Below are positions 32,915-39,870 of a DNA stretch of 64,000 nt, one piece after another (positions within the stretch are counted from its first letter, which is position 1; every line of letters begins with the position of its first letter). The stretch spans positions 558,001 to 622,000 of the forward strand of contig JAITUA010000020.1 in assembly GCA_031286615.1 (NCBI GenBank), in the 5' to 3' direction. The translations under genes and the position numbers were made by a program. The notes beneath the pieces were generated by a model. The model ran no database searches, was not told the origin of the DNA, and worked only from the letters and a program-made list of their open reading frames with translations. The DNA is from Chryseobacterium sp. (GTDB lineage: Bacteria > Bacteroidota > Bacteroidia > Flavobacteriales > Weeksellaceae).

Positions 32915-33163
32915 ATGGAAACAAACATAACGCACGAAGATACAGTAACAAGAGTAATGGAAGCTCTGGAAAGCATTAGACCGTTTTTGAATAAAGACGG
33001 TGGTGATATTGAGCTTATTGATGTGAAAGATAATCAGGTGTTTGTGAAACTTTTGGGTAACTGTTCCGGATGTTCGTTGAATTTCTCAACGCTGAAACTT
33101 GGTGTTGAAAATACCATCAAACAACATGCGCCAGAAATCGAAAAGGTAATCAACGTAGAGTAA
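32915..33163 (+). CDS. NifU C-terminal domain protein (Nfu Fe-S scaffold)
   Basis: An 82-residue single-domain Nfu protein that assembles or relays Fe-S clusters. The core LNKDGGDIELIDV and the cluster motif GNCSGCSLNF with Cys50 and Cys53 are intact. It follows apbC by 46 bases and ends in a strong terminator, so the two genes are a small Fe-S maturation unit. Confidence 0.9.
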   Translation: METNITHEDTVTRVMEALESIRPFLNKDGGDIELIDVKDNQVFVKLLGNCSGCSLNFSTLKLGVENTIKQHAPEIEKVINVE

Positions 33164-33184
33164 AATTATATCTGAGATATTTTT

Positions 33185-33217
33185 AAAAGACAGACCTCAA
33201 GGAGGTCTGTCTTTTTT
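33185..33217 (+). terminator. Strong terminator after nfu
   Basis: A 14-bp perfect stem (AAAAGACAGACCTC / GAGGTCTGTCTTTT; 33185-33198 and 33202-33215) with a three-base loop and T run. Confidence 0.9.
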
Positions 33218-33268
33218 GTTTACATATACTCTTTACAGACTTTGAAATCTGTGGTTTCTGTCATAAAA

Positions 33269-33976
33269 TTAATTCAATAGAACGTTGATATTGTAATCTT
33301 CAAAAATCTCAATAATTTGTGTAAATTTTGTTTTCAGTATTGCTTTACTTCTTTTATGATTGATCCAGTTGAGTTCTGAAATAGATTGTACCCCGAAATC
33401 TCCCCGAAGACAATCATATAATGAATATAAATTACGTCCGAAATATCCTGAAGTTCCATGGATTTCCTCTCCTAATGTGCAGAAAAAACCATCTAAACTA
33501 TGGAATTCATTTCCATCAATCTGAATGTTAATGTTTGTCCTGTTTATCTTAGGATTACAAAAATGTAAAGCGTGAACAAGCCATCCCTGTAGTTCATCTT
33601 TTCTGAAATTTTTCCAGATATTCTTTTCAATAAATTCATTATTAAATCTCATATCCAGAGCCTTTTGATAACCTTTTGGGGTAGCCCACACAAAACCGCT
33701 TAGAATAATGTTTTTTTTGGATTTGTTTAATTTAATACTGCTGATAAAAGTACTTGATATAATATTGTTTTGTTGATCAAGTTTGCAAATGAAACCATTA
33801 TTTTGATATATTTTAGATGAACTTTCAAGAGCAGAAATAAGATTGGAAATGTTATGAACATTTGTCAACCTGACTTTTTTATAAGCTATAGGATTGGAAT
33901 CTTCAATATTTTTTACTACATCTATTAAAGTGATTATTTCAGGTTCATTACCTGTGTCTAATGCAAATCCAAACAT
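33269..33976 (-). CDS. Barstar-domain protein with N-terminal extension
   Basis: A 235-residue cytosolic protein. Residues about 148-235 match barstar, the barnase inhibitor: an IDGNEFHSLDGF opening strand and helix, SGYFGRNLYSLYDCLRGDF (aligning with barstar's YYGENLDALWDCLTG), then a helix and the closing strand INVLLN. The first 145 residues are not a family I recognise; they are mixed alpha/beta with a WATPKGYQKAL segment. Barstar-fold proteins usually neutralise an RNase toxin, but no barnase-like or polymorphic toxin is encoded nearby. It may be an orphan immunity protein or regulator. Confidence 0.75.
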   Translation of the reverse strand: MFGFALDTGNEPEIITLIDVVKNIEDSNPIAYKKVRLTNVHNISNLISALESSSKIYQNNGFICKLDQQNNIISSTFISSIKLNKSKKNIILSGFVWATPKGYQKALDMRFNNEFIEKNIWKNFRKDELQGWLVHALHFCNPKINRTNINIQIDGNEFHSLDGFFCTLGEEIHGTSGYFGRNLYSLYDCLRGDFGVQSISELNWINHKRSKAILKTKFTQIIEIFEDYNINVLLN

Positions 33977-34014
33977 ACAGTTAAATATCTCTATTGTTTT
34001 ACAACTTTGAAATC

Positions 34015-34047
34015 AAACCTAACAGGTTTTCAAAACCTGTTAGGTTT
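34015..34047. repeat. Perfect 16-bp palindromic element
   Basis: AAACCTAACAGGTTTT and AAAACCTGTTAGGTTT (34015-34030 and 34032-34047) are exact inverted repeats around a single C. It lies 39 bases upstream of the barstar-protein ATG and may also end the 34471-34079 transcript. I believe such AACCTAACAGG palindromes recur in this group of genomes, but this window shows only one. Confidence 0.7.
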
Positions 34048-34078
34048 TTGGTGATAATCCAGAGTCTGGAAAATACTT

Positions 34079-34471
34079 TTATTGTTTTACAACTTTGTTT
34101 CCTACCCCTTCAATAGAAACATCCGGTTTTCCTGATTTTGTTCCGGAAGTCCTGTAGTAGACTACATTGCCACCGCCTTCTATAGTTACTTTGTCTACTT
34201 TATCAATGTATACTTTGTTGCCGGTTCCGGAAACAGCGATCTTTTTTGCGCTTCCTTTGATCATTACCGTGTTATCACCACCTTCCACCTCAGCAACTCC
34301 TCCATTGAGTGTATAGTTGAGTTTATGGCCTACACCTTCTACCTGTATGGTTTTATCATTGTCTGTTTTTTCTACTCCTTTTGTAGATTCTGTTTTTCTG
34401 GATTGTGAAAAGGCAGTACCTGTTCCCAGTAACAGGAGAGCCAGAATTCCCGCTGTCTTAATACTTTTCAT
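34079..34471 (-). CDS. Secreted DUF3060-like beta-repeat protein
   Basis: About 130 residues. The signal peptide starts at the Met at 34471 (MKSIKTAGILALLLLGTGTAFSQ); the frame is open to 34528, but the extra residues make no signal sequence. The mature part has short repeating strands with Gly-Asn turns (VEGVGHKLNY, VEGGDNTVMIKG, VSGTGNKVYI, IEGGGNVVYY, IEGVGNKVVK), a repeat of about 20-24 residues typical of DUF3060 and likely a small beta-helix. Function unknown; exported. Confidence 0.75.
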   Translation of the reverse strand: MKSIKTAGILALLLLGTGTAFSQSRKTESTKGVEKTDNDKTIQVEGVGHKLNYTLNGGVAEVEGGDNTVMIKGSAKKIAVSGTGNKVYIDKVDKVTIEGGGNVVYYRTSGTKSGKPDVSIEGVGNKVVKQ

Positions 34472-34599
34472 TGTGAATTTGGTTTTGTTGAGAGTAAATA
34501 TAGAAATAAAATGATTTTTTTCAGACATTTCAAAAGTTAAATCATCTTAAATAATGAGTTTTATATTGACTTGACTTCAAAACTTCTCAATAACAAAAA

Positions 34600-34621
34600 A
34601 GCTCCGGAAAAATCCGAAGCT
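34600..34621 (-). terminator. Terminator of the choice-of-anchor gene
   Basis: AGCTCCGGA / TCCGAAGCT (34600-34608, 34613-34621), one G-U pair in the minus-strand RNA, followed on that strand by a T run. Confidence 0.7.
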
Positions 34622-34655
34622 CTAACTAAATAGAATGGTATACTGTAATTTATGT

Positions 34656-37600
34656 TTACTTTACAATAACTCTTTTGATTTGTCCTTCTGATGTTTTTAC
34701 AACATAAACACCTGTAGAAAGATTGGATGTGCTTATGGTTAAAGCATTTTTCTCTTTTCCAATTAATTTTCCAGACATATCATACAATTCGTAATCCTGT
34801 TTTCTGTTAAAATAAAGTGTATTCCCTTTGTTGACAGGATTTGGGAAGATATTAAAGGTTGCCTGCTCTGCTTTTGTTTCACCGGTTCCAAGAGTAGATG
34901 GCATTGCTACTTCATACATAGATAAAGTTCCACTGATCTCGTTGGCAATAATTACATACCCTTTGTTGGTTGTTGTATTTTCAGGAGCAATATAGATAAT
35001 TCCTTCAGGGCCATTGTCACCTCCGTAAGCTGAAGTAGAACGGGAATGTTTGTAATCAGTGAAAGTAGGGTTGTTAGGATCTGTGATATTATATACCATA
35101 ACTCCTCCGGTTCTTTCTAATGTGATAAAAGCATAAGTCTGTCCGTTGATGTTTCCTAATGCCACACCTTCCGGCTCTGGACCTTTTGCACGGCTTCTGT
35201 TTTTAGCACCATTAGATTCATTATCCGCATTGAAAATTAATGGTTGATAGGCTGCAATATATCTTTCAAACTGATCTCCACTGTCGTACACGATCTGTTT
35301 GGTATCCGTATTGAAAATAGAGAATGAACGCGCTCCTAAAGCTGATATTTCTTCAAACTCTGAATCTCCGTCTGTATTTCCAGTAGCAGATGAAACCCTG
35401 AATCTTCCCAGATTGTAAGAAGCCTTTAAAATACTTGAATTAGGGAAAAGTACAGGATCTAAAATATAGTTGTTTGCCCCTACAGTAGTTCTTTCACTAT
35501 ATCCTGAAAGGTCTTTTTCATCTCCTTCATTGGCGGTTACAATATAATGAGTATTTCCTACCTTATAATTCTGCACTGCATCCGGAACATAATAAGCTTT
35601 TACAGGCCAATTGGCAATTAAAACCTCTCCATTGTTGTCCGAAGTATCAAAACCATTACCCGGAAGGCTCATATCTTTTTTACCTAACCCCCAGATTCCT
35701 GTGATGGTCTTCGTTGCCAGATTAATTTCAGCGACAGCATTATTCTCCTGAAGTGTTACCCATGCTTTCTGACTGTCAGAACTGATGGTAACATACTCAG
35801 GTTCCAGATCCTGAGAAAGAGTATTATTGGTTCTTACTTTTCTTAAACCTGTAGCAGTTAATGCAGCAAGTTGAGAATCAAAACTGTTGAAATTAAGAGT
35901 TGTTACATTACTTTGCGTAAGATTTCCGATACCGCCGGAAATGTCAATGATACTGATTGTTCCTTCAGGATCTACAGTATAAGCATCATTAGGTTCTCCT
36001 TCGTTGGCCGTAACAACTTTTGTTCCGTCAGGGGAGAAGGTAATCATATCCGGTAAAGCTCCTACAGTAACCTGTTTCAGAAAGTTTCCGTTAATATCGA
36101 AAAATACTACAGAACCGTTTTGCTGAGGATCAGTATTTGGAGAAGCGGCTGCGATGATTCCATTTTTCACGGCAATACTTGTGATACCGCCATAAGGAGC
36201 CATATTGACTGTTTTTACGACTGATGGAATGGCCGGATTACTGAAATCAATAATGTCAAAAACATCTGTAATGGAGCTTATTGTGAATAAACGCTGCGTT
36301 GATGCATCATGAACTACAATTTCCGTAGAACTGTTATTATTTCCTGAAGGATCAAAACTTCCAAGATAATTCAGTTGGATCTGATGAGAAGGAACCGGTG
36401 CCGGTTTATCATTATCTACAATATAAACCGTTGCAGAATTGTCTCCCGAAATAGTTGCTCCGGCAGGATTTTCAAGGCTTACAACAAAATATTCGGCCTG
36501 CTGCTCTGCCACTGTGTCATCAATAATCGGAATATTAACGGTATAACTCGTTGTAGAGGGAGTGATATTAATAGTCTGGTTGGCTAAAGTGAAATCGTTA
36601 GCATCAGCTGTACTGAACGGTGCCGGTTTTACTACCAGATTTACCGTAGCCGTTGAAGGATTGGTGATATTGATTTTAAATGCAAGGTTTCCTGCATTTT
36701 CATTGACTTTAATGAAGTTTTTTTCCAGAGAAATTGTTGTTCCGGCTGTAGTGAAAGTACTGGATGTACTGATAGTAACCCCATTATCACTGAAATCTTC
36801 GACCATATTGGGTTTAAGTGCAAGATAATAAGTTTGTCCCGGTACCAATCCTGAAGTAGGGATCACGGTAATGGTATTATTGCTGAAAGTCGTTGTAAAC
36901 GGAATTGGTGCTCCTGCAGCATTTCCAAGACGAAGCTCTATAAGATTTTGAGCGTTAGAATTACTGATTGCAGAATTATCTGTTAATCTTACATTTTCAT
37001 TAAAAGACAATGTAGGATTTACAGTTGTTGAAGCGTTATTGGTATTATGAGCAGGAAGATAAGTGACAGTTGGTGGAGTAGTGTCTGCACCTCCGGCAGG
37101 AGTTGCATCTACCGTAAAATTGTCGAAACGGTTGTTACCACCGGTTCCGCCTCCTGTTGCTGAGAATTCAACCTTTAATTTAAAATTGGGATTGTTATTG
37201 ATTCCCTGTATGGCAGAAAAATCAAGCGTAACGAGCTGAGGATTGGCATCCTGCGGAGTTACAGTCTGAAACTGCACAAAATTAGTTCCGTCTGTTGAAT
37301 AAGACCATGTCTGAGTCCCGGCTCCCTGTCCTGATCTTCTGGTGGTAAACTTAACAATGACATTGTTGTATCCTGTGGTTGGCAGATTAAACTGTAGTCC
37401 TCCTCCAATTGGATTATTGAACCTTAAATGAGTTCCGGGTGCATCCCCATTTCTTGCATTTAAGTTTTCATCACTAAAATTCTGTCCGGTACCACCAGCA
37501 AAATCTATTACACTTGTACCTCCTGCTATTGCCGTAAGAGAACCATTCACCATGGTAGAAGATGGTGTAGTGATAGTAGCTGCAGATGTATTATTGTTAA

Positions 37601-37694
37601 AGTTCCAGTAATGAATCAGTGTCTGTCCGAAAAGCCCGCTCTGAAAAAAGAATGCGGCAATTACAGACCCTTTTAATAGGTAGTTGTTGATCAT
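34656..37694 (-). CDS. T9SS surface protein: Ig-like, Calx-beta and choice-of-anchor I domains
   Basis: A 1012-residue exported protein. After the signal peptide (ending GLFGQ) come a jelly-roll-like domain (about 25-195), a bacterial Ig-like domain (about 200-315, PPTVTYLPAHN...), and a Calx-beta domain (about 320-425, ending YIVDNDKP). The choice-of-anchor I beta-propeller-like region follows (about 440-930, with VVTANEGEPNDAY and PEPEGVALG). The end (FNIFPNPVNKGNTLYF ... GVYVVKTSEGQIKRVIVK) is a type A T9SS sorting tail, so it is secreted or tethered on the surface. Relatives are described as surface glycoproteins or phytase/phosphatase-like; the activity is unknown. Confidence 0.88.
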   Translation of the reverse strand: MINNYLLKGSVIAAFFFQSGLFGQTLIHYWNFNNNTSAATITTPSSTMVNGSLTAIAGGTSVIDFAGGTGQNFSDENLNARNGDAPGTHLRFNNPIGGGLQFNLPTTGYNNVIVKFTTRRSGQGAGTQTWSYSTDGTNFVQFQTVTPQDANPQLVTLDFSAIQGINNNPNFKLKVEFSATGGGTGGNNRFDNFTVDATPAGGADTTPPTVTYLPAHNTNNASTTVNPTLSFNENVRLTDNSAISNSNAQNLIELRLGNAAGAPIPFTTTFSNNTITVIPTSGLVPGQTYYLALKPNMVEDFSDNGVTISTSSTFTTAGTTISLEKNFIKVNENAGNLAFKINITNPSTATVNLVVKPAPFSTADANDFTLANQTINITPSTTSYTVNIPIIDDTVAEQQAEYFVVSLENPAGATISGDNSATVYIVDNDKPAPVPSHQIQLNYLGSFDPSGNNNSSTEIVVHDASTQRLFTISSITDVFDIIDFSNPAIPSVVKTVNMAPYGGITSIAVKNGIIAAASPNTDPQQNGSVVFFDINGNFLKQVTVGALPDMITFSPDGTKVVTANEGEPNDAYTVDPEGTISIIDISGGIGNLTQSNVTTLNFNSFDSQLAALTATGLRKVRTNNTLSQDLEPEYVTISSDSQKAWVTLQENNAVAEINLATKTITGIWGLGKKDMSLPGNGFDTSDNNGEVLIANWPVKAYYVPDAVQNYKVGNTHYIVTANEGDEKDLSGYSERTTVGANNYILDPVLFPNSSILKASYNLGRFRVSSATGNTDGDSEFEEISALGARSFSIFNTDTKQIVYDSGDQFERYIAAYQPLIFNADNESNGAKNRSRAKGPEPEGVALGNINGQTYAFITLERTGGVMVYNITDPNNPTFTDYKHSRSTSAYGGDNGPEGIIYIAPENTTTNKGYVIIANEISGTLSMYEVAMPSTLGTGETKAEQATFNIFPNPVNKGNTLYFNRKQDYELYDMSGKLIGKEKNALTISTSNLSTGVYVVKTSEGQIKRVIVK

Positions 37695-37836
37695 TTTTAC
37701 TTCAATTTAGATAAATGCAAAATTGAACTTTATGTTTCGCAACTATTTTAATGGAATTTTAAGAAATGTTTAAAAAATAGGTTTGTTTCCGATAAAAGAT
37801 AGAATAATGTTCAAGTGAAGGGTTTGTAGGATATAA

Positions 37837-37986
37837 TTATTTTCCTGATTTCCCGGAAAAATTTAAAATTGTTCCTGATTTGTTCCCTTCCAATGGATGT
37901 TTCTGCATATAAAAATATCCTGAAACAGCAGTCACAAGCAAGAGTACAAAAATAACCAGAACAATTCTTCTTAACATGTCTCTCAT
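37837..37986 (-). CDS. 49-residue single-pass membrane microprotein coupled to the epimerase
   Basis: Start ATG 37986-37984 overlaps the TGA of the epimerase gene (ATGA), a classic translational-coupling junction. The product has a basic N-terminus (MRDMLRRI), one membrane helix (IVLVIFVLLLVTAVSGYFY, residues 8-26) and a 23-residue polar tail with HPLEGNKSG. Met4 is an alternative start. It is too short for most gene callers. I recognise no family. The rest of the 37695-37982 interval holds only the upstream region of the T9SS gene. Confidence 0.6.
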   Translation of the reverse strand: MRDMLRRIVLVIFVLLLVTAVSGYFYMQKHPLEGNKSGTILNFSGKSGK

Positions 37987-38636
37987 ATCGCTAAATTTTT
38001 AATATCTCTAATTTCTAAAGTAGATGTAGGGTACCCTTTTTGTGTCACATTGATCATTGCTCTACCTACTTCCTGTAAAGTTAATGATTTTGATTGAAAA
38101 AATACAGGAAAAATCCAAATAAAAGGTTTAAAATACCATTTTACATTCAATTGACCTTCAATTGGTTTCATAAATCCGGGACGGAAATTATAAGCACCTT
38201 TGAAATTCATCTTTTTCAAATCATTTTCGGTTCTGCCTTTTACCCTTGCCCACATCATTTTTCCACTCTCTGTGCTGTCCGTGCTTGCCCCTGAAACATA
38301 GTTGAAAACCATATCCGGATTTTGGTTCAAAACAGCTTTTGCAAAATGTAGCGTTGTATCGTAAGTGATTTTGGTGTAATCTTCTTCATTCATCCCGATG
38401 CTGCTGATTCCTGCACAGAAAAAACAGGCATCATAGCCTTTCAGCTTTTCATCCTGAAGGTCTATGGATAAAAAGTCCGGAACAAGATATTCTTTCAGTT
38501 TGGGATGTGATTTTCCGGAGGGTTTTCTGCTTATGCTAAGGATTTCAGAAACATTGGGATTCTCAAGACATTCCATTAAAACGCCTTCGCCTACCATCCC
38601 TGTAGCCCCTGTGAGAATTATTTTGATTGGATTCAT
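37983..38636 (-). CDS. NAD(P)-binding Rossmann protein (SDR/epimerase-like)
   Basis: A 217-residue atypical short-chain dehydrogenase. The nucleotide-binding GATGMVGEG is at residues 10-18, FFCAGISSIGM near 73 and FNYVSGASTDS (with the active-site Ser region) near 110. Relatives are annotated as NAD-dependent epimerase/dehydratase or oxidoreductase; the substrate is unknown. It is probably a soluble or peripheral membrane enzyme. It ends in an ATGA overlap with a 49-residue membrane microprotein. An 11-copy heptamer tandem repeat lies 74-150 bases upstream of its start codon. Confidence 0.75.
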   Translation of the reverse strand: MNPIKIILTGATGMVGEGVLMECLENPNVSEILSISRKPSGKSHPKLKEYLVPDFLSIDLQDEKLKGYDACFFCAGISSIGMNEEDYTKITYDTTLHFAKAVLNQNPDMVFNYVSGASTDSTESGKMMWARVKGRTENDLKKMNFKGAYNFRPGFMKPIEGQLNVKWYFKPFIWIFPVFFQSKSLTLQEVGRAMINVTQKGYPTSTLEIRDIKNLAI

Positions 38637-38709
38637 TGCTTTACTATTGATAATAGTCTGACGGATGGGGATAGGGCTTTACTTTAAAAAAAATAGAAAA
38701 ATTTTTATT

Positions 38710-38786
38710 AAAAGATAAAAGATAAAAGATAAAAGATAAAAGATAAAAGATAAAAGATAAAAGATAAAAGATAAAAGATAAAAGAT
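38710..38786. repeat. Heptamer tandem repeat, 11 copies of AAAAGAT
   Basis: Eleven perfect 7-base units fill 77 bp in the gap between the epimerase start (38636, minus) and the end of ppx (38986, minus). Perfect identity of the units suggests ongoing slippage. The 349-base gap also holds repeat copy 4, a GTCATT unit and the ppx terminator. Confidence 0.9.
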
Positions 38787-38800
38787 GTTGTCGTTAAAAT

Positions 38801-38870
38801 TCAATAGGGTGGGTTTTAACCCACCTGACAAAAAATGATTCATTATTGGTTTAGCCAAAACTTAATAAAA
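38801..38870 (+). repeat. Two-hairpin intergenic repeat, copy 4
   Basis: TCAATAG then hairpin 1 (38808-38825, GGTGGGTTTTAACCCACC, perfect stem of different sequence from copies 1 and 2) and hairpin 2 (38846-38858, TTGGTTTAGCCAA, one base shorter) ending AAAACTTA. Confidence 0.8.
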
Positions 38871-38882
38871 TAGGAGAACATA

Positions 38883-38916
38883 GAGATTGCTTCGTCGCGT
38901 TGCTCCTCGCAATGAC
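38883..38916 (-). repeat. GTCATTGCGAG-type repeat unit
   Basis: The complement reads GTCATTGCGAGGAGC...GACGAAGCAATCTC, one arm of the dispersed repeat seen at 9989-10128. Confidence 0.6.
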
Positions 38917-38941
38917 AATGCGGGAATGGATGTCAAATAAA

Positions 38942-38965
38942 AAGCCAGCACAAAATGGCTGGCTT
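38942..38965 (-). terminator. Terminator of the ppk-ppx operon
   Basis: AAGCCAGC / GCTGGCTT (38942-38949, 38958-38965), followed on the minus strand by TTTATTTG. Confidence 0.75.
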
Positions 38966-38985
38966 AACAATATTGTTATTTGTTG

Positions 38986-39870
38986 TTACCTTTTGTGCTG
39001 TAACTGGCTGTAAATATTATGGATTAATCCATCTGCAACAGATATTTTAGGAACAAAGATCCTGTTGATATCAGACCAGGACATTACATTGTTGAAAATA
39101 CTAAGGGCATGTACCAATACATCAGCACGGTCTTCTCTGAGGTTATAATTGGTCATTCTTTCTTCCACAGACAGTTCATTGAATTCTTTATAAACCTTTT
39201 TAAGATGTGACAAAGACATTGGTTTTCCGTCTTTGGTTTTGCTCATGGAGAAGACTTTATTGATATTTCCTCCTGATCCAATGGCTACAATTGGTTTTTT
39301 ACTGACGATATTTTTCTTGATTTCGTCCTTCATTTCTTTCCAGTTATCCATTGTAACCAGGTTGTTGAGAAGACGGATCGTTCCGATATTGAATGATTTT
39401 TCGTAAACCATTTTACCGTTTTCGTAGAAAGTAAGTTCTGTAGAACCTCCGCCAACGTCGATGTATAAGTAAGCGAATTCTTTGTCAAGACCTTCTGCAA
39501 CATGATTTTCATAGACCAGCGTGGCTTCTTCATCACCGGAAATAATTTCGATGTTAATTCCTGATGTTTCCTTTACGAGGTCAATAATTTCATTGCCATT
39601 GGCAGCATCACGCATGGCACTGGTAGCACAGGCTCTGTAATGATCTACTTTGTATATTTTCATCAGGTCACTGAAGATTTTCATGGAATCAATAACCATT
39701 TTTTCTCTTTCGGGACCTATTTTTCCGATGGTAAAAACATCCATTCCCAGTCTCAGAGGAATTCTGAGAAGGTTGAGCTTGATGAATTCAGGTTTTCTGT
39801 TATTAATCTTAACTTCATTGATAAGAAGGCGGGCTGCATTACTCCCTATGTCTATCGCTGCTATCTTCAT
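38986..39870 (-). CDS. ppx: Exopolyphosphatase/pppGpp phosphohydrolase family protein
   Basis: A Ppx/GppA-family enzyme of 294 residues, shorter than the two-part E. coli Ppx and consisting of the ASKHA catalytic fold only. DIGSNAARLLI at 6-16 is the first phosphate-binding loop, CATSAMRDAANG near 80, GDEEA near 113 and DVGGGSTELTFYENG near 140 the second. It removes terminal phosphate from polyphosphate or ppGpp-type nucleotides. Its ATG overlaps the ppk stop by four bases, so the kinase and phosphatase of polyphosphate are co-translated. Confidence 0.88.
   Translation of the reverse strand: MKIAAIDIGSNAARLLINEVKINNRKPEFIKLNLLRIPLRLGMDVFTIGKIGPEREKMVIDSMKIFSDLMKIYKVDHYRACATSAMRDAANGNEIIDLVKETSGINIEIISGDEEATLVYENHVAEGLDKEFAYLYIDVGGGSTELTFYENGKMVYEKSFNIGTIRLLNNLVTMDNWKEMKDEIKKNIVSKKPIVAIGSGGNINKVFSMSKTKDGKPMSLSHLKKVYKEFNELSVEERMTNYNLREDRADVLVHALSIFNNVMSWSDINRIFVPKISVADGLIHNIYSQLQHKR

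Noticed and set aside
38710-38786. Possible CRISPR-like repeat array
   Set aside because: The units are contiguous 7-mers with no spacers; it is a simple tandem repeat.
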